DNA of 64,000 bases from Kiritimatiellia bacterium. Its GTDB lineage: Bacteria; Verrucomicrobiota; Kiritimatiellia; RFP12; UBA1067. Location of the stretch: NCBI GenBank assembly GCA_017454745.1, contig JAFTCL010000032.1, positions 62,001 to 126,000 on the forward strand, read 5' to 3'. This document shows, piece by piece, positions 35,803 to 44,255 of this stretch (within the stretch, counting starts at the first letter, position 1; every line of letters starts with the position of its first letter). Position numbers and translations under genes: made by a program. The notes below the pieces were generated by a model. That model was not told where the DNA came from and made no database searches. It worked only from the letters and a program-made list of their open reading frames with translations.

Positions 35803-36786
35803 CTATCTCTTACGACCAAACCGCTGTTTTTCCAGTTCGGACTGGCAATTGATGCAATGCTTGGCGAACGGCAGCTCTTTAAGCCGCGCCGGGCGGATAA
35901 GTTCGCCGCAGTTGCAGCAGATGCCGTAAGTGCCGTCATTGATTGCGCGCAAAGCGGTGTCGATCTTGGCGATCTGTTCGTGCTGGTCGCGCACTTGGTC
36001 TAAAGTCTGCAACCGCAGAAACGCGTCGGTGCCGTCTTCTTCAGGGTTGATGTCGTCCATGCCCTGAAGAGCGTCGTTGCGCATCGCCTTTGACCGCGCG
36101 GTGATTTCTGCGCGCCGCGCCAACAGGTCGGCGCGGAACTGCTCAAGCTCCTGGGGACTGAACCGCTGCTTTTCCCTGGCCGCCCGCTGGGTTTGCGCCA
36201 GAGTCGGGACGGGCTGGAAAGGCGGACGTTGCACCGGGATGGGGCGTTCTGAATTTTTGCCGGTCCCTTCCGCAACGGGGGCCGGTTCTGGCTTTTTGCC
36301 GGCCTTGTACGAAATTCTTTTAGTTTTGGCCGCGGTTTTCTTTACCGGTTCTGGCTTTTTGGCGACCGGAGTCTTGGCGACTACCGCTTTCTTGTTCGCG
36401 GCGGCGCTTGCCGTTTTGACCGTCTTTGCGGCAGATTTCTTGGCGGCTGCCACCGGTTTCTTTTCCGGCGCCGGTTTTTTGGTGCCGGCAACTTTTTTCA
36501 CTTCGGCTTTGGCAGTCTTTTTTGTTTCCGTCGCTTTGGTCGGATTAACGGACTTTTTCTTTTGGGCGGCGGGCTTTTGCGGCGCGGCTTTCGGCACCAC
36601 CGCCGTCTTTTTGGCCATTACGTACTTTTTGTTGGCAGCAACGGTTTTGGTTTGGGCGCTTTTAGCCGCCGCCACTTTAGCCGCGCTTTTGGCAATGTTT
36701 TTTTTCGTGTTTGCCACGGCGGCCTTTTTAGGGGTGGCCTTGATTTGTCTGGCTTTAGGGGCGGTTCTAATTCTGATATTCGCCAT
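35803..36786 (-). CDS. DksA/TraR-family protein with a long histone-H1-like basic tail
   Basis: 327 residues. About 1-170 are almost wholly Lys, Ala, Pro, Val and Thr (KKAAVANTKK, KKTAKAEVKK, AAKKSAAKTVK), like eukaryotic histone H1 tails or bacterial Hc1/Hc2 and AlgP proteins. From about 205 there is a normal DksA/TraR part: coiled coil (FRADLLARRAEITARSKAMR), an acidic tip DDINPEEDGTDA, and the zinc finger CCNCGELI..HCINCQ near 290-310. DksA binds RNA polymerase through its secondary channel; the tail should bind DNA or RNA. ATG 36786 follows a perfect GGAGGT. It lies 28 bases after the GreA fusion gene. Confidence 0.88.
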   Translation of the reverse strand: MANIRIRTAPKARQIKATPKKAAVANTKKNIAKSAAKVAAAKSAQTKTVAANKKYVMAKKTAVVPKAAPQKPAAQKKKSVNPTKATETKKTAKAEVKKVAGTKKPAPEKKPVAAAKKSAAKTVKTASAAANKKAVVAKTPVAKKPEPVKKTAAKTKRISYKAGKKPEPAPVAEGTGKNSERPIPVQRPPFQPVPTLAQTQRAAREKQRFSPQELEQFRADLLARRAEITARSKAMRNDALQGMDDINPEEDGTDAFLRLQTLDQVRDQHEQIAKIDTALRAINDGTYGICCNCGELIRPARLKELPFAKHCINCQSELEKQRFGRKR

Positions 36787-36814
36787 AATGCACCTCCAGT
36801 TGAAACTTTGCTCG

Positions 36815-39073
36815 TTATTCCGGATCCGAAACGATCCAATTTCTGATCTCGTCGCTGAGCGGCTCGATTTTCTCAATCACGGCGGTGGTGTCGCCGTCGG
36901 CGCAAGGCACCTTAACCGTGTCGCCGGTTTTATGGCCTTCCAGCGATTTTGCCATGTGGGTCAGGTTCGAGATGATGCCGAGAGCTTCGTCGTTGTCCCA
37001 CTCGCCCAGCACCGAGTACTTCGCCGTCGAACCGTCCGCCATGCGGATCGAAACCGTTACGCCGCAGCCGACGGCGTCAGTGTTGGCGTTGGCGAAATCC
37101 GTGCCTTTGACGTAGCCGAGCTCTTTTTGAAGCGTGTTCTGCCTCTGCAGCAGCACACTCTGCAAATCTTTCGCCGACTGGTATTCGAAGTTTTCGCGCA
37201 AGTCGCCCAGGCCGCGGGCAAACTCGATGTCTTTGGCGTTCTGCGGGATGTCCTTCTCAACCAGCTTTTTGTATTCCAGCTGCCGTTTTTTGTAGGAATG
37301 CCAAGAGGTGTAAGGGGTGTATGCCTTGACGGCGGCTTCTTCTTTGCGGTGTTTCTTGAGTTCGTCCGGGAATTTCGCTTCCATGCGCTTGAGGAGGGAA
37401 CGGTTTGCTCCCGGATCCCAGGCTTTGGATGCCTGGATCCGCTCGAACAGCAGCGGACGATACCCTTTGGGGAGTTTTTCAAGCACCATCTCGATCCAGC
37501 CTTCGGAGCTGAACATCTCTTTAAGCTGGTTTTGCATCCTCAACTCTTCCCCGGCCATGGTGGTCTCGATAATCGCGATGGCCTGGTTGAGCAGGTCGAT
37601 CAGGCTGGGCAGGTTTTTCCAGTTGCCGAGCCGCTCGTCATCCGGGCTTTGAGTCCCTTGCGCTTGCGTCTGCTGCTTGGCGGCTTTGGATTTGGCGGGA
37701 CGCGGATATTTGTTGCGGAACACCCACACCACCAGCGTGGCCGGCGCTTCCGGATCCTTTAGCATGTCCGAACATTTCTGGGCGCAGGCGTCGGTGTCCT
37801 TGAGCAGGTTCAACACATTGTCCAGCAGCCCGTAAGGCATCAAACTTAGATTATCCAGCAGGATCCGGTCATAATCTTCGCCGCCCTCGTGCACCAGTTT
37901 CGCCAGATCGGTCACATCGCGCACCGCCAGCTTCCGGGAGGCTTTGATGAAGTTCATTTCCCGCACATCGTCGTCCTTAACGCTGGGGGATTCTTGGCAC
38001 AGGTACTCCCGAAGCCCGTCGATGTCGAACCCGTAACGGCAGGACATGGTCGCCAGCCTGGAGAAAAGCGCGGCGTCCTCGTCATCCACCGCCATCTTCT
38101 TTGTGCCTTTGATGGCGAACTCCAGACGATCTTTCACGATTGCGGTGTCGGTTTCATCGAGGTCTTTGATGGTTTTCTTTTCAGACGCCAGAAAAGCCTC
38201 CAGCGCTTTGATGGACTCGATGATGGATTTGGTGTTGCGGTCTTTCTGGAACCGCTTGAACCAATTGTCGTCAAAGGTTTCTGCCGCCAACAGGAGCTGG
38301 ATGCAATCGGCGCGGAGCGCCGGAATCTTTACCCGCTTGTCCTGACGGAGCTCGGCGCGGGCTTTCTCCCAGAAAGTTTTCCAGCCCGGGGTGTCGGATC
38401 CGATCAACCCGAGGTCGGTGAGCGTTTCCTCCAGCCGCTGCACCGGCATATTGCCAAAACAGCGCAACACTTCCTTTACCAGTTCGCCGGGCATTTCACG
38501 TGCCATCGCCATCACTTCGGCGCGCTGTTCCTTGTCGTTCAACTTGGAGTAGATGTGGTCCGGCGCGGCGGAGGAGATGGTTTTGCAGACGGTGTCGAAG
38601 GATAGCTGGTGGTCGGGGTGTCCGGTGAAATCGATTGTTACGCGGGAATAGAAGGAGTCGATGTCTTTAACCACACCAAAGCCCCACGCTTTGTCGATCA
38701 CCTGTTTGCCTTTGTGCAGCGAGCGGAGCAGGTCAAACCGGCGGAATGACTCCTGCGGTTTTACCCTGCCGCCAAAGTCGGCTGCCTTTAGGAACGCCTT
38801 GTCCATCCGGTCGCGGCAGGCGCGGGTTAAAAGGTCGCGTATCGACACCATCGTGAAATTGTTTCCGGAGAACACGGTTTGGCGCTCTTTCAGTACCCGG
38901 TAGAGACCGTTGAAGTCGGGGACCTCGGACAAACGGCCGGCCAGTTTCGCGACCAATTCGTTCTTTTTTCGCTCGTCCGTTAACGAGTCAACGTATGCCA
39001 GGGCGGCGGTGACATCCACCTGGTCTGCCTTTAAAATCGCCGCAAACGCTTCGTCTTTTTGATTAAGATCCAT
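36815..39073 (-). CDS. GreA transcript-cleavage factor with giant N-terminal extension
   Basis: 752 residues. The last 170 are GreA/GreB: coiled coil with the acidic tip LGDLRENFEYQSAKD near residue 620 (Asp and Glu that position Mg2+ in the polymerase active site), then the C-terminal domain (TVSIRMADGSTAKYSVLGEWD, GHKTGDTVKV). Residues 1-570 are helical, with ten or more repeating helix pairs and no recognised domain. Chlamydiae carry a GreA of the same unusual size. It rescues backtracked RNA polymerase; the extension probably adds an interaction surface. First gene of the operon greA, dksA, lspA, DUF2723, ispA. Confidence 0.85.
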   Translation of the reverse strand: MDLNQKDEAFAAILKADQVDVTAALAYVDSLTDERKKNELVAKLAGRLSEVPDFNGLYRVLKERQTVFSGNNFTMVSIRDLLTRACRDRMDKAFLKAADFGGRVKPQESFRRFDLLRSLHKGKQVIDKAWGFGVVKDIDSFYSRVTIDFTGHPDHQLSFDTVCKTISSAAPDHIYSKLNDKEQRAEVMAMAREMPGELVKEVLRCFGNMPVQRLEETLTDLGLIGSDTPGWKTFWEKARAELRQDKRVKIPALRADCIQLLLAAETFDDNWFKRFQKDRNTKSIIESIKALEAFLASEKKTIKDLDETDTAIVKDRLEFAIKGTKKMAVDDEDAALFSRLATMSCRYGFDIDGLREYLCQESPSVKDDDVREMNFIKASRKLAVRDVTDLAKLVHEGGEDYDRILLDNLSLMPYGLLDNVLNLLKDTDACAQKCSDMLKDPEAPATLVVWVFRNKYPRPAKSKAAKQQTQAQGTQSPDDERLGNWKNLPSLIDLLNQAIAIIETTMAGEELRMQNQLKEMFSSEGWIEMVLEKLPKGYRPLLFERIQASKAWDPGANRSLLKRMEAKFPDELKKHRKEEAAVKAYTPYTSWHSYKKRQLEYKKLVEKDIPQNAKDIEFARGLGDLRENFEYQSAKDLQSVLLQRQNTLQKELGYVKGTDFANANTDAVGCGVTVSIRMADGSTAKYSVLGEWDNDEALGIISNLTHMAKSLEGHKTGDTVKVPCADGDTTAVIEKIEPLSDEIRNWIVSDPE

Positions 39074-39265
39074 GGATAAATCCCTTCAATGGCCAAAAGT
39101 GAACTAGCAATATATCAAAAAAACTGTCAAAAGGGAAGCACAGAGTAAAAAAAATGTGAGTTTGGTTTCCGGTGCCGGCGGAGGTCGCATTTTTCGTCTC
39201 TGGGGAATGGTTCTCGGTATGCTCGTATTACCCGTTTTTTCTTGCCGTTTTACCCTATTTTCACC

Positions 39266-39294
39266 TTGCTTATTAACCCGGTGCGGTATAAAAT
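39266..39294 (+). promoter_or_regulatory. Promoter that would give a leaderless mRNA
   Basis: TTGCTT (39266-39271), 17-bp spacer, TAAAAT (39289-39294). The ATG at 39301 is only 6 bases after the -10 box, so transcription should start at or next to the start codon. No Shine-Dalgarno is present. Confidence 0.5.
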
Positions 39295-39300
39295 ACAGGC

Positions 39301-40293
39301 ATGAAAAATTTTAATTACACGTGTAGAAAATCAGACGGCGCATTAGAACGGGGAACGGTGCAAGCCGAAGACCGTTCTGACGCGGTGTCGCAGTTGAAGC
39401 AACGCGGTTTGATTGTGGTGTCGGTGGTCGAGGGCGGAAAGGTGGCCGCGAAGCAGACTTCGGCTGGCGGAGGGTCGTTGTCGCCCAAAGCCCAACGCGT
39501 CGTCCTTGCCGTCTTGCTGGCGGTATTGGCGGCGGTGGTAGGGATTCGCTATCTTCCCGGCCTGTTGAACCGAAAGCCGGCGCTGAAGCCCAAGACCGTG
39601 CAGAAGCCGCAGGCGGCAAAACCGGAACCGGAACCGAAAACCGAGGTCGCCGAAAAGACCGAGATCGCCACCCCGTCAACCAATGCCGCCCCGGTTGAGG
39701 CCAAAAAGCCCGCGCGGCCGGGTATCGGCAAGTTCACCATGCCGAACGGCCGGGAGCTGACCTACCGGCTGCCGGAACCCGGAAAGACCGTTACGCTGCA
39801 TGTGCAGGGTAAGATGTATGAGGCCGATTCGGAGGGCAACGTGGTGGAGACCACCCCGAAGAAACTCTTCGACAATCCGATTGAAAACCAGCTGGTCGGA
39901 ATGGCGGTGGACGGCGGGATGTTCATTCCCGGATTCCTCAAGGGGCTGGACCAGAATGCCGTCATTCAGATTATGCAGAAGCCGGTTGAGGCCCAGCCCG
40001 ACGACACCGAGGAGGATTTGGCCAAAAGGCAGGCCGTGGCCCAGCTCAAAGAGGCGGTGCTGGCTTATATCGAGAACGGCGGCACGTTTGACGATTTTGT
40101 CGACCAGATGTACGCCTCGATCAAAGAGGAGCGTTCCTTCAAGGTGGAGGGGATTCGCAACATTTCCCAGTTGCTGAAGCAGGGGAAGCTCGCCGAGGCA
40201 AAGGAGTATCGCGATTTGGTAAACAAGGATTTGGCGGAGAAGGGTTTCAGTCCGTTGCGGCTGCCCCCGCGTTTTCAAGAGCAGATGAAATAG
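39301..40293 (+). CDS. Single-pass membrane protein with a GspF/PilC-type N-terminal arm
   Basis: 330 residues. Residues 3-45 (FNYTCRKSDGALERGTVQA, then QLKQRGLIVVSV) match the short N-terminal segment of GspF/PilC platform proteins of type II secretion and type IV pili. Instead of the two GspF domains there is one membrane helix (about 63-82), a Pro/Lys/Glu-rich linker (85-140) and an outer domain of about 190 residues (YRLPEPGKTVTLHVQGKMY, LVGMAVDGGMFIPGFLKG). The cytoplasmic arm could dock to PilB or another pilus ATPase. The start is fixed by the GspF arm. It is followed at 9 bases by a secreted protein gene. Confidence 0.7.
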   Translation: MKNFNYTCRKSDGALERGTVQAEDRSDAVSQLKQRGLIVVSVVEGGKVAAKQTSAGGGSLSPKAQRVVLAVLLAVLAAVVGIRYLPGLLNRKPALKPKTVQKPQAAKPEPEPKTEVAEKTEIATPSTNAAPVEAKKPARPGIGKFTMPNGRELTYRLPEPGKTVTLHVQGKMYEADSEGNVVETTPKKLFDNPIENQLVGMAVDGGMFIPGFLKGLDQNAVIQIMQKPVEAQPDDTEEDLAKRQAVAQLKEAVLAYIENGGTFDDFVDQMYASIKEERSFKVEGIRNISQLLKQGKLAEAKEYRDLVNKDLAEKGFSPLRLPPRFQEQMK

Positions 40294-40302
40294 GAGAATA
40301 AT

Positions 40303-41160
40303 ATGAGAAGCATGGTGTTTGCGTTTGCGGTGGCGGGGATGTGCGCGTCGGTGGCGTTGGCGCAGGGGCCAGCTCCCACGGTACCGAATCTTCCCGCCGG
40401 GGAGAAGCCCAAGGTGATCGTTCCGCCCAAACCGGAGGCCAAGCCGGTGACTTTGCCGATTCCCACCAAAAAGGAGTGGACCCCGGAGCAGATTCGGGAG
40501 CGCGACGAGCGGGTGATGAAGAAGACCGGCGGGTTGCTGGATGTCGCGCCGAGCGGTCCGGAAGTGCTGTTGGTGGATACGCGGACGATGCCGGGTACTG
40601 CGGCCGGACAGGTGGCGGAGGTATTTGGACGGGCCGCCAAAATGCGGGTGCGCGCGACCAATGTGGCCCGCAGCCCGGATACGGCGCTGGCTTTGGCGCA
40701 AAAACTGTTAAATGATAACCGGGCCTTGATGGTGCTGCTGGTCGCGGAGGAAAAAACCGCCCCGGCGTTGGCGGTTTACCCGGAAGAGCGGGTGGCGGTG
40801 GTGAACGCCGACCGGCTGGGCGAGGGTGTCGAAGCCCCGGCCAAAGAGATCCGTATTATTAAAGAGTTGTGGCGTGGCTTGGGTATGATCGGCGGTGCCG
40901 GATATTCCGCGCAGGACAACTGCGTGATGCAGCCGGTGTTTTCGCTGAAGGAGCTTGACGAGACGAAGTTTCAGGTGATGCAGCCGATCAACTACCCGAA
41001 GATGTACAAGATGTTCAACAAATTCGGGGTGAAGCGGTCCCGCCGCATCCCTTACCGCTTGGCGGTGCGCGAGGGTTGGGCTAACGCTCCCACCAACGAT
41101 TACCAGAAGGCAATCTGGGAAGAGGAAAAGGCGAAAATGAAGGATGCTGCCAACAAATAA
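40303..41160 (+). CDS. Secreted protein, possibly an inactive metzincin-like protein
   Basis: 285 residues with a signal peptide (residues 1-20, ending VALAQ) behind an AGGAG site, and a Pro-rich stretch to about residue 60. The middle has the alternating strand-helix look of a compact domain (VLLVDTRTMPGTAAG, ALMVLLVAEE). Near residue 190 the sequence IIKELWRGLGMIGGAGYSA..CVMQP recalls archaemetzincins (HExxH..G..HC then CVM), but the zinc-binding His residues are missing. Without those, no protease activity is claimed. Cotranscribed with the GspF-arm protein, so the two may act together outside the membrane. Confidence 0.6.
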   Translation: MRSMVFAFAVAGMCASVALAQGPAPTVPNLPAGEKPKVIVPPKPEAKPVTLPIPTKKEWTPEQIRERDERVMKKTGGLLDVAPSGPEVLLVDTRTMPGTAAGQVAEVFGRAAKMRVRATNVARSPDTALALAQKLLNDNRALMVLLVAEEKTAPALAVYPEERVAVVNADRLGEGVEAPAKEIRIIKELWRGLGMIGGAGYSAQDNCVMQPVFSLKELDETKFQVMQPINYPKMYKMFNKFGVKRSRRIPYRLAVREGWANAPTNDYQKAIWEEEKAKMKDAANK

Positions 41161-41181
41161 CCCCGTCGGGCGATTTTCGGC

Positions 41182-41210
41182 TTGTTATCCGGGGCGTTAT
41201 TAGGTAAACT
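41182..41210 (+). promoter_or_regulatory. Possible promoter before the aldose epimerase gene
   Basis: TTGTTA (41182-41187), 17-bp spacer, TAAACT (41205-41210). The leader would be about 45 nt with TTAGGAG before the ATG. Confidence 0.35.
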
Positions 41211-41258
41211 CTTGGCTTGTAAGTGGATTTCGTTAATCATTAGTGTTAGGAGTAATCA

Positions 41259-42446
41259 ATGAACAGCGTTGTGCGTGATTTGGCGTTAGCGTGTGTAACG
41301 GTAGCGACCCTTGCGGGTTGCACCACCAATAAGGGGAGGTGTTGCAAAATGTCGGAGTGCGGTAAATCAAAGGCATCGGTGACGGTTTCGCCGTTCGGTA
41401 AAACCAAGACCGGGTTGGAGGTCAAACAGTTCCATCTGGTCGGCGCCGGCGGCGTCGCAATGGACGTGATTGACTACGGTGCCCGCGTGGTTCGCCTTTG
41501 GACTCCGGACCGTGACGGCAAACTGGCCGATATTACGCTCGGTTTCAACCAAGTGTCCGGTTATGAGGATATCGACCTCTACTTTGGCTCCACCATCGGC
41601 CGGTTCGGCAACCGTATCCGTGACGGTAAGTTCACGCTTGACGGCGTGACCTACACCATTCCGTGCAATAACGATCCGGGCGGGATTCCCTGCACCCTGC
41701 ACGGCGGCACCTCTGGGTTCAACGACCGCGTCTGGGATTCCAGAACGTTGACCAACGGCGATGATGTCGGCGTGGAGTTCACCATGACCAGCCCCGACGG
41801 CGACCAGGGATATCCCGGCAAATTGGATGTCAAGGTCACGTATTGGTTGACCGCGAAGAACGTGTGGCGGTTGGAGTACGAGGCGAAGACCGACAAGGCC
41901 ACCCCGGTGAATCTGACCAACCACGTTTACTTCAATTTCCACGGCGAGGGCAACGGAACGATTCTCGACCACGAGCTGACCCTTTTCGCGGATTACATGA
42001 CCCCGGTCAATGCTGGCTTGATTCCGACCGGCGATCTGGCCCCGGTCAAGGGCACGCCGTTTGATTTCACCAGCCCGTGGAAGATCGGCGATCGCGTGAA
42101 CACCAAGGATAACGAGCAGATTAAGTTCGGCGGCGGTTACGACCACAACTGGGTCCTCCGCAACCAGTCGGGCAAGTTGGCGGCTGCCGCCGCCCTCTAC
42201 GAAAAGACTTCCGGGCGTTACATGGAAGTCTGGACCGAAGAGCCGGGCATCCAGTTCTACTGCGGTAACTTCCTTACCGATTCGGTCCCCAGCAAGAGCG
42301 GCGGGCACCTTACCTTCCGCGGCGGTTTGGCGCTGGAAACCCAGCACTATCCCGATTCCCCGAATAAGTCTTCGTTCCCTTCGGTCATCCTTCGTCCCGG
42401 CCAGCTTTACAAGACCTCGACCGAGTACCGTTTCAGCACTCGATAG
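41259..42446 (+). CDS. galM: Aldose 1-epimerase, predicted lipoprotein
   Basis: 395 residues. Residues 1-21 form a lipoprotein signal with lipobox LAGC (Cys21), so the enzyme should be lipid-anchored outside the cytoplasm; most GalM proteins are cytosolic. A Cys-rich stretch follows (GRCCKMSECGKSK). Catalytic marks: STIGRFGNRIRDGKF near 112, LHGG near 148, and VNLTNHVYFNFHGEG near 225 (His). Near the C-terminus LALETQHYPDSPN has the catalytic Glu. It interconverts alpha and beta anomers of sugars such as galactose or glucose. Fifteen bases downstream is the SSS symporter gene. Confidence 0.92.
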   Translation: MNSVVRDLALACVTVATLAGCTTNKGRCCKMSECGKSKASVTVSPFGKTKTGLEVKQFHLVGAGGVAMDVIDYGARVVRLWTPDRDGKLADITLGFNQVSGYEDIDLYFGSTIGRFGNRIRDGKFTLDGVTYTIPCNNDPGGIPCTLHGGTSGFNDRVWDSRTLTNGDDVGVEFTMTSPDGDQGYPGKLDVKVTYWLTAKNVWRLEYEAKTDKATPVNLTNHVYFNFHGEGNGTILDHELTLFADYMTPVNAGLIPTGDLAPVKGTPFDFTSPWKIGDRVNTKDNEQIKFGGGYDHNWVLRNQSGKLAAAAALYEKTSGRYMEVWTEEPGIQFYCGNFLTDSVPSKSGGHLTFRGGLALETQHYPDSPNKSSFPSVILRPGQLYKTSTEYRFSTR

Positions 42447-42461
42447 TGGGAGCTTGCCGTT

Positions 42462-44162
42462 ATGGGATTTCTTGACATTATCGTGTTTTTCGGCTTTATC
42501 GCCGCCGTGCTGTGCGTCGGCATGATAAAGTCCAAGGGCGCCGGATCTTCCGACTCGGATAAAGGCGCTGACGATTACTTCTTGGCCGGCCGCGGTTTGA
42601 AGTGGTGGTTGATCGGTTTCTCGCTGATCGCCGCTAACATCTCTGCCGAGCAGTTCGTCGGTATGTCGGGGCAGGGGGCCGGGTTGGAAGGCCTCTCCTG
42701 CGCCAGCTGGGAGTGGATCGCCGCCATCGCCCTCGTGGTCGTGGCGTTCGCCCTGTTGCCTTATTTCCTGAAAACGGGGATCACTACGATCCCCGAATTT
42801 CTGGAGGTCCGGTACAACCATTGGGCCCGGACGATCATGACCATCTCGATGATGGGCATTTTGATCGTCGCCAGCCTGATCGGCGTGACTTACGCGGGAT
42901 CGCTCGTGATGCACCAGCTCTTCGTGAAGATTGGGTGGAATGTCCCGTTCTGGGGCTGTTGCCTGCTGATGGGGCTTATGGCCGGCGGTTATGTGCTTTT
43001 CGGCGGGTTGAAGGCCTGCGCGTGGGCCGACCTGCTTCAGGGGTCTGCCCTGATCGTTGGCGGCGCTATCATCGCCTACTTCGCGATTAAAGCGCTCGGC
43101 AGCGCCGAGAGTGTCATGGGTTGGACTCGTGATACGGCTGGTGTCCTGCATAGCGCGCCGCAGGCGGCATCGGGAGACGGTTGGCTCGCCACCTTCAAGG
43201 CGGCGAACGCCGTCAAATTGGAGATGGGACGTCCCGCTTCCGATACCGCAATGCCCTGGACCATCCTGATGATTGGTATCTGGATTCCGAACTTCTATTA
43301 TTGGGGGTTGAACCAGTACATCACCCAGCGCATACTGGGGTCGGGTTCGCTGGCGGAAGGACAGAAGGGCCTGGTTCTCGCAGCCGGGCTTAAACTTCTG
43401 ATTCCGTTCATCATCGTGATTCCCGGCATCATCGCCTTCAACCTTTTCGCCAAAGATTTGGCGATCGCAGACGGTTACAAATATGATGGCGCACTGGGCG
43501 TGTTGATCACCAAGCTGATCCCGCACAATGTGGGTATCCTCGGTTTTGTTTTGGCGGCCTTGCTCGGCGCAATCGTCAGTTCGCTGGCGGCGGTGCTGAA
43601 CGCGACTTCCACGTTATTGACGATGGATATCTACCAGCGCTATGTCAATCGGGAGGCCTCCTCGAAACAGTTGGTTTCCTTCGGGCGTTTGACGATTGTG
43701 GTCTTGATGATTGTCGGCATCGTGGTGGCTAGCATCCTGAACACTGAATCAATTTTCACCTACATTCAGCAGGTGCAGCTGTACATTTCCGGCGGTGTGG
43801 TGGCGGTCTTCATCTTCGGCTTGATTAACCGGCGCGGCGAACGTTGGATTGGCGTGGTTGGTTTGCTGGCCTATCCGCTCATCTTCGCGTTCTTCAACAA
43901 CTGGATGCCGGAATCGCTGTTGAAATCTATTCCGCTAGTGATTGGCGGAAGCGTTGAAAAGATGCATTATCTTTGGGCGGCAAGTTACGCGCTGGTAATC
44001 ACGCTGGTGCTGATGTTTGCGCTCGGAGCGGTGTTCAAACAGCCGAAGCCGGTCAGTTTCGATTCCAACACTAAGCTGGATCTGACCACATCCAAGGGTG
44101 CGTTGGTCGCCGGTTTGGTAGTGGCGGCGATAACGGTTGCCCTTTACGTTATCTTCTGGTAA
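42462..44162 (+). CDS. Sodium/sugar symporter (SSS family, SGLT-like)
   Basis: 566 residues, about 14 membrane helices. Marks: DYFLAGRGLKWWLIGFSLIAANISAEQFVGMSGQ near residues 42-75 (family signature, Na+/sugar site), TIPEFLEVRYN near 108, and GLNQYITQRILGS near 280. It should use a Na+ gradient to bring in a sugar. Encoded right after the lipoprotein aldose epimerase, so the transported sugar is probably an aldohexose whose anomer is adjusted outside first. It fits a Na+-coupled membrane economy together with the ATPase rotor residues. Confidence 0.9.
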   Translation: MGFLDIIVFFGFIAAVLCVGMIKSKGAGSSDSDKGADDYFLAGRGLKWWLIGFSLIAANISAEQFVGMSGQGAGLEGLSCASWEWIAAIALVVVAFALLPYFLKTGITTIPEFLEVRYNHWARTIMTISMMGILIVASLIGVTYAGSLVMHQLFVKIGWNVPFWGCCLLMGLMAGGYVLFGGLKACAWADLLQGSALIVGGAIIAYFAIKALGSAESVMGWTRDTAGVLHSAPQAASGDGWLATFKAANAVKLEMGRPASDTAMPWTILMIGIWIPNFYYWGLNQYITQRILGSGSLAEGQKGLVLAAGLKLLIPFIIVIPGIIAFNLFAKDLAIADGYKYDGALGVLITKLIPHNVGILGFVLAALLGAIVSSLAAVLNATSTLLTMDIYQRYVNREASSKQLVSFGRLTIVVLMIVGIVVASILNTESIFTYIQQVQLYISGGVVAVFIFGLINRRGERWIGVVGLLAYPLIFAFFNNWMPESLLKSIPLVIGGSVEKMHYLWAASYALVITLVLMFALGAVFKQPKPVSFDSNTKLDLTTSKGALVAGLVVAAITVALYVIFW

Positions 44163-44187
44163 CGTCAAACGGTTTTAGTCTAAATCT

Positions 44188-44218
44188 GGCCGGCGCTTTT
44201 CCCGCGCCGGCCTTTTTT
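44188..44218 (+). terminator. Rho-independent terminator of galM-SSS
   Basis: A 9-bp GC stem (44188-44196 with 44204-44212), a 7-nt loop, and six T (44213-44218). Confidence 0.9.
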
Positions 44219-44255
44219 GTTCCGGTCCGGACTTTTTTTCCGGCAGGGGGTAGGC

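Noticed and set aside
41367-43526. 719-codon frame on the minus strand over galM and the symporter
   Set aside because: It is antisense to two well-supported genes and its translation (rich in His, Arg, Gly, Asp) resembles no protein; typical of GC-rich codon shadow.
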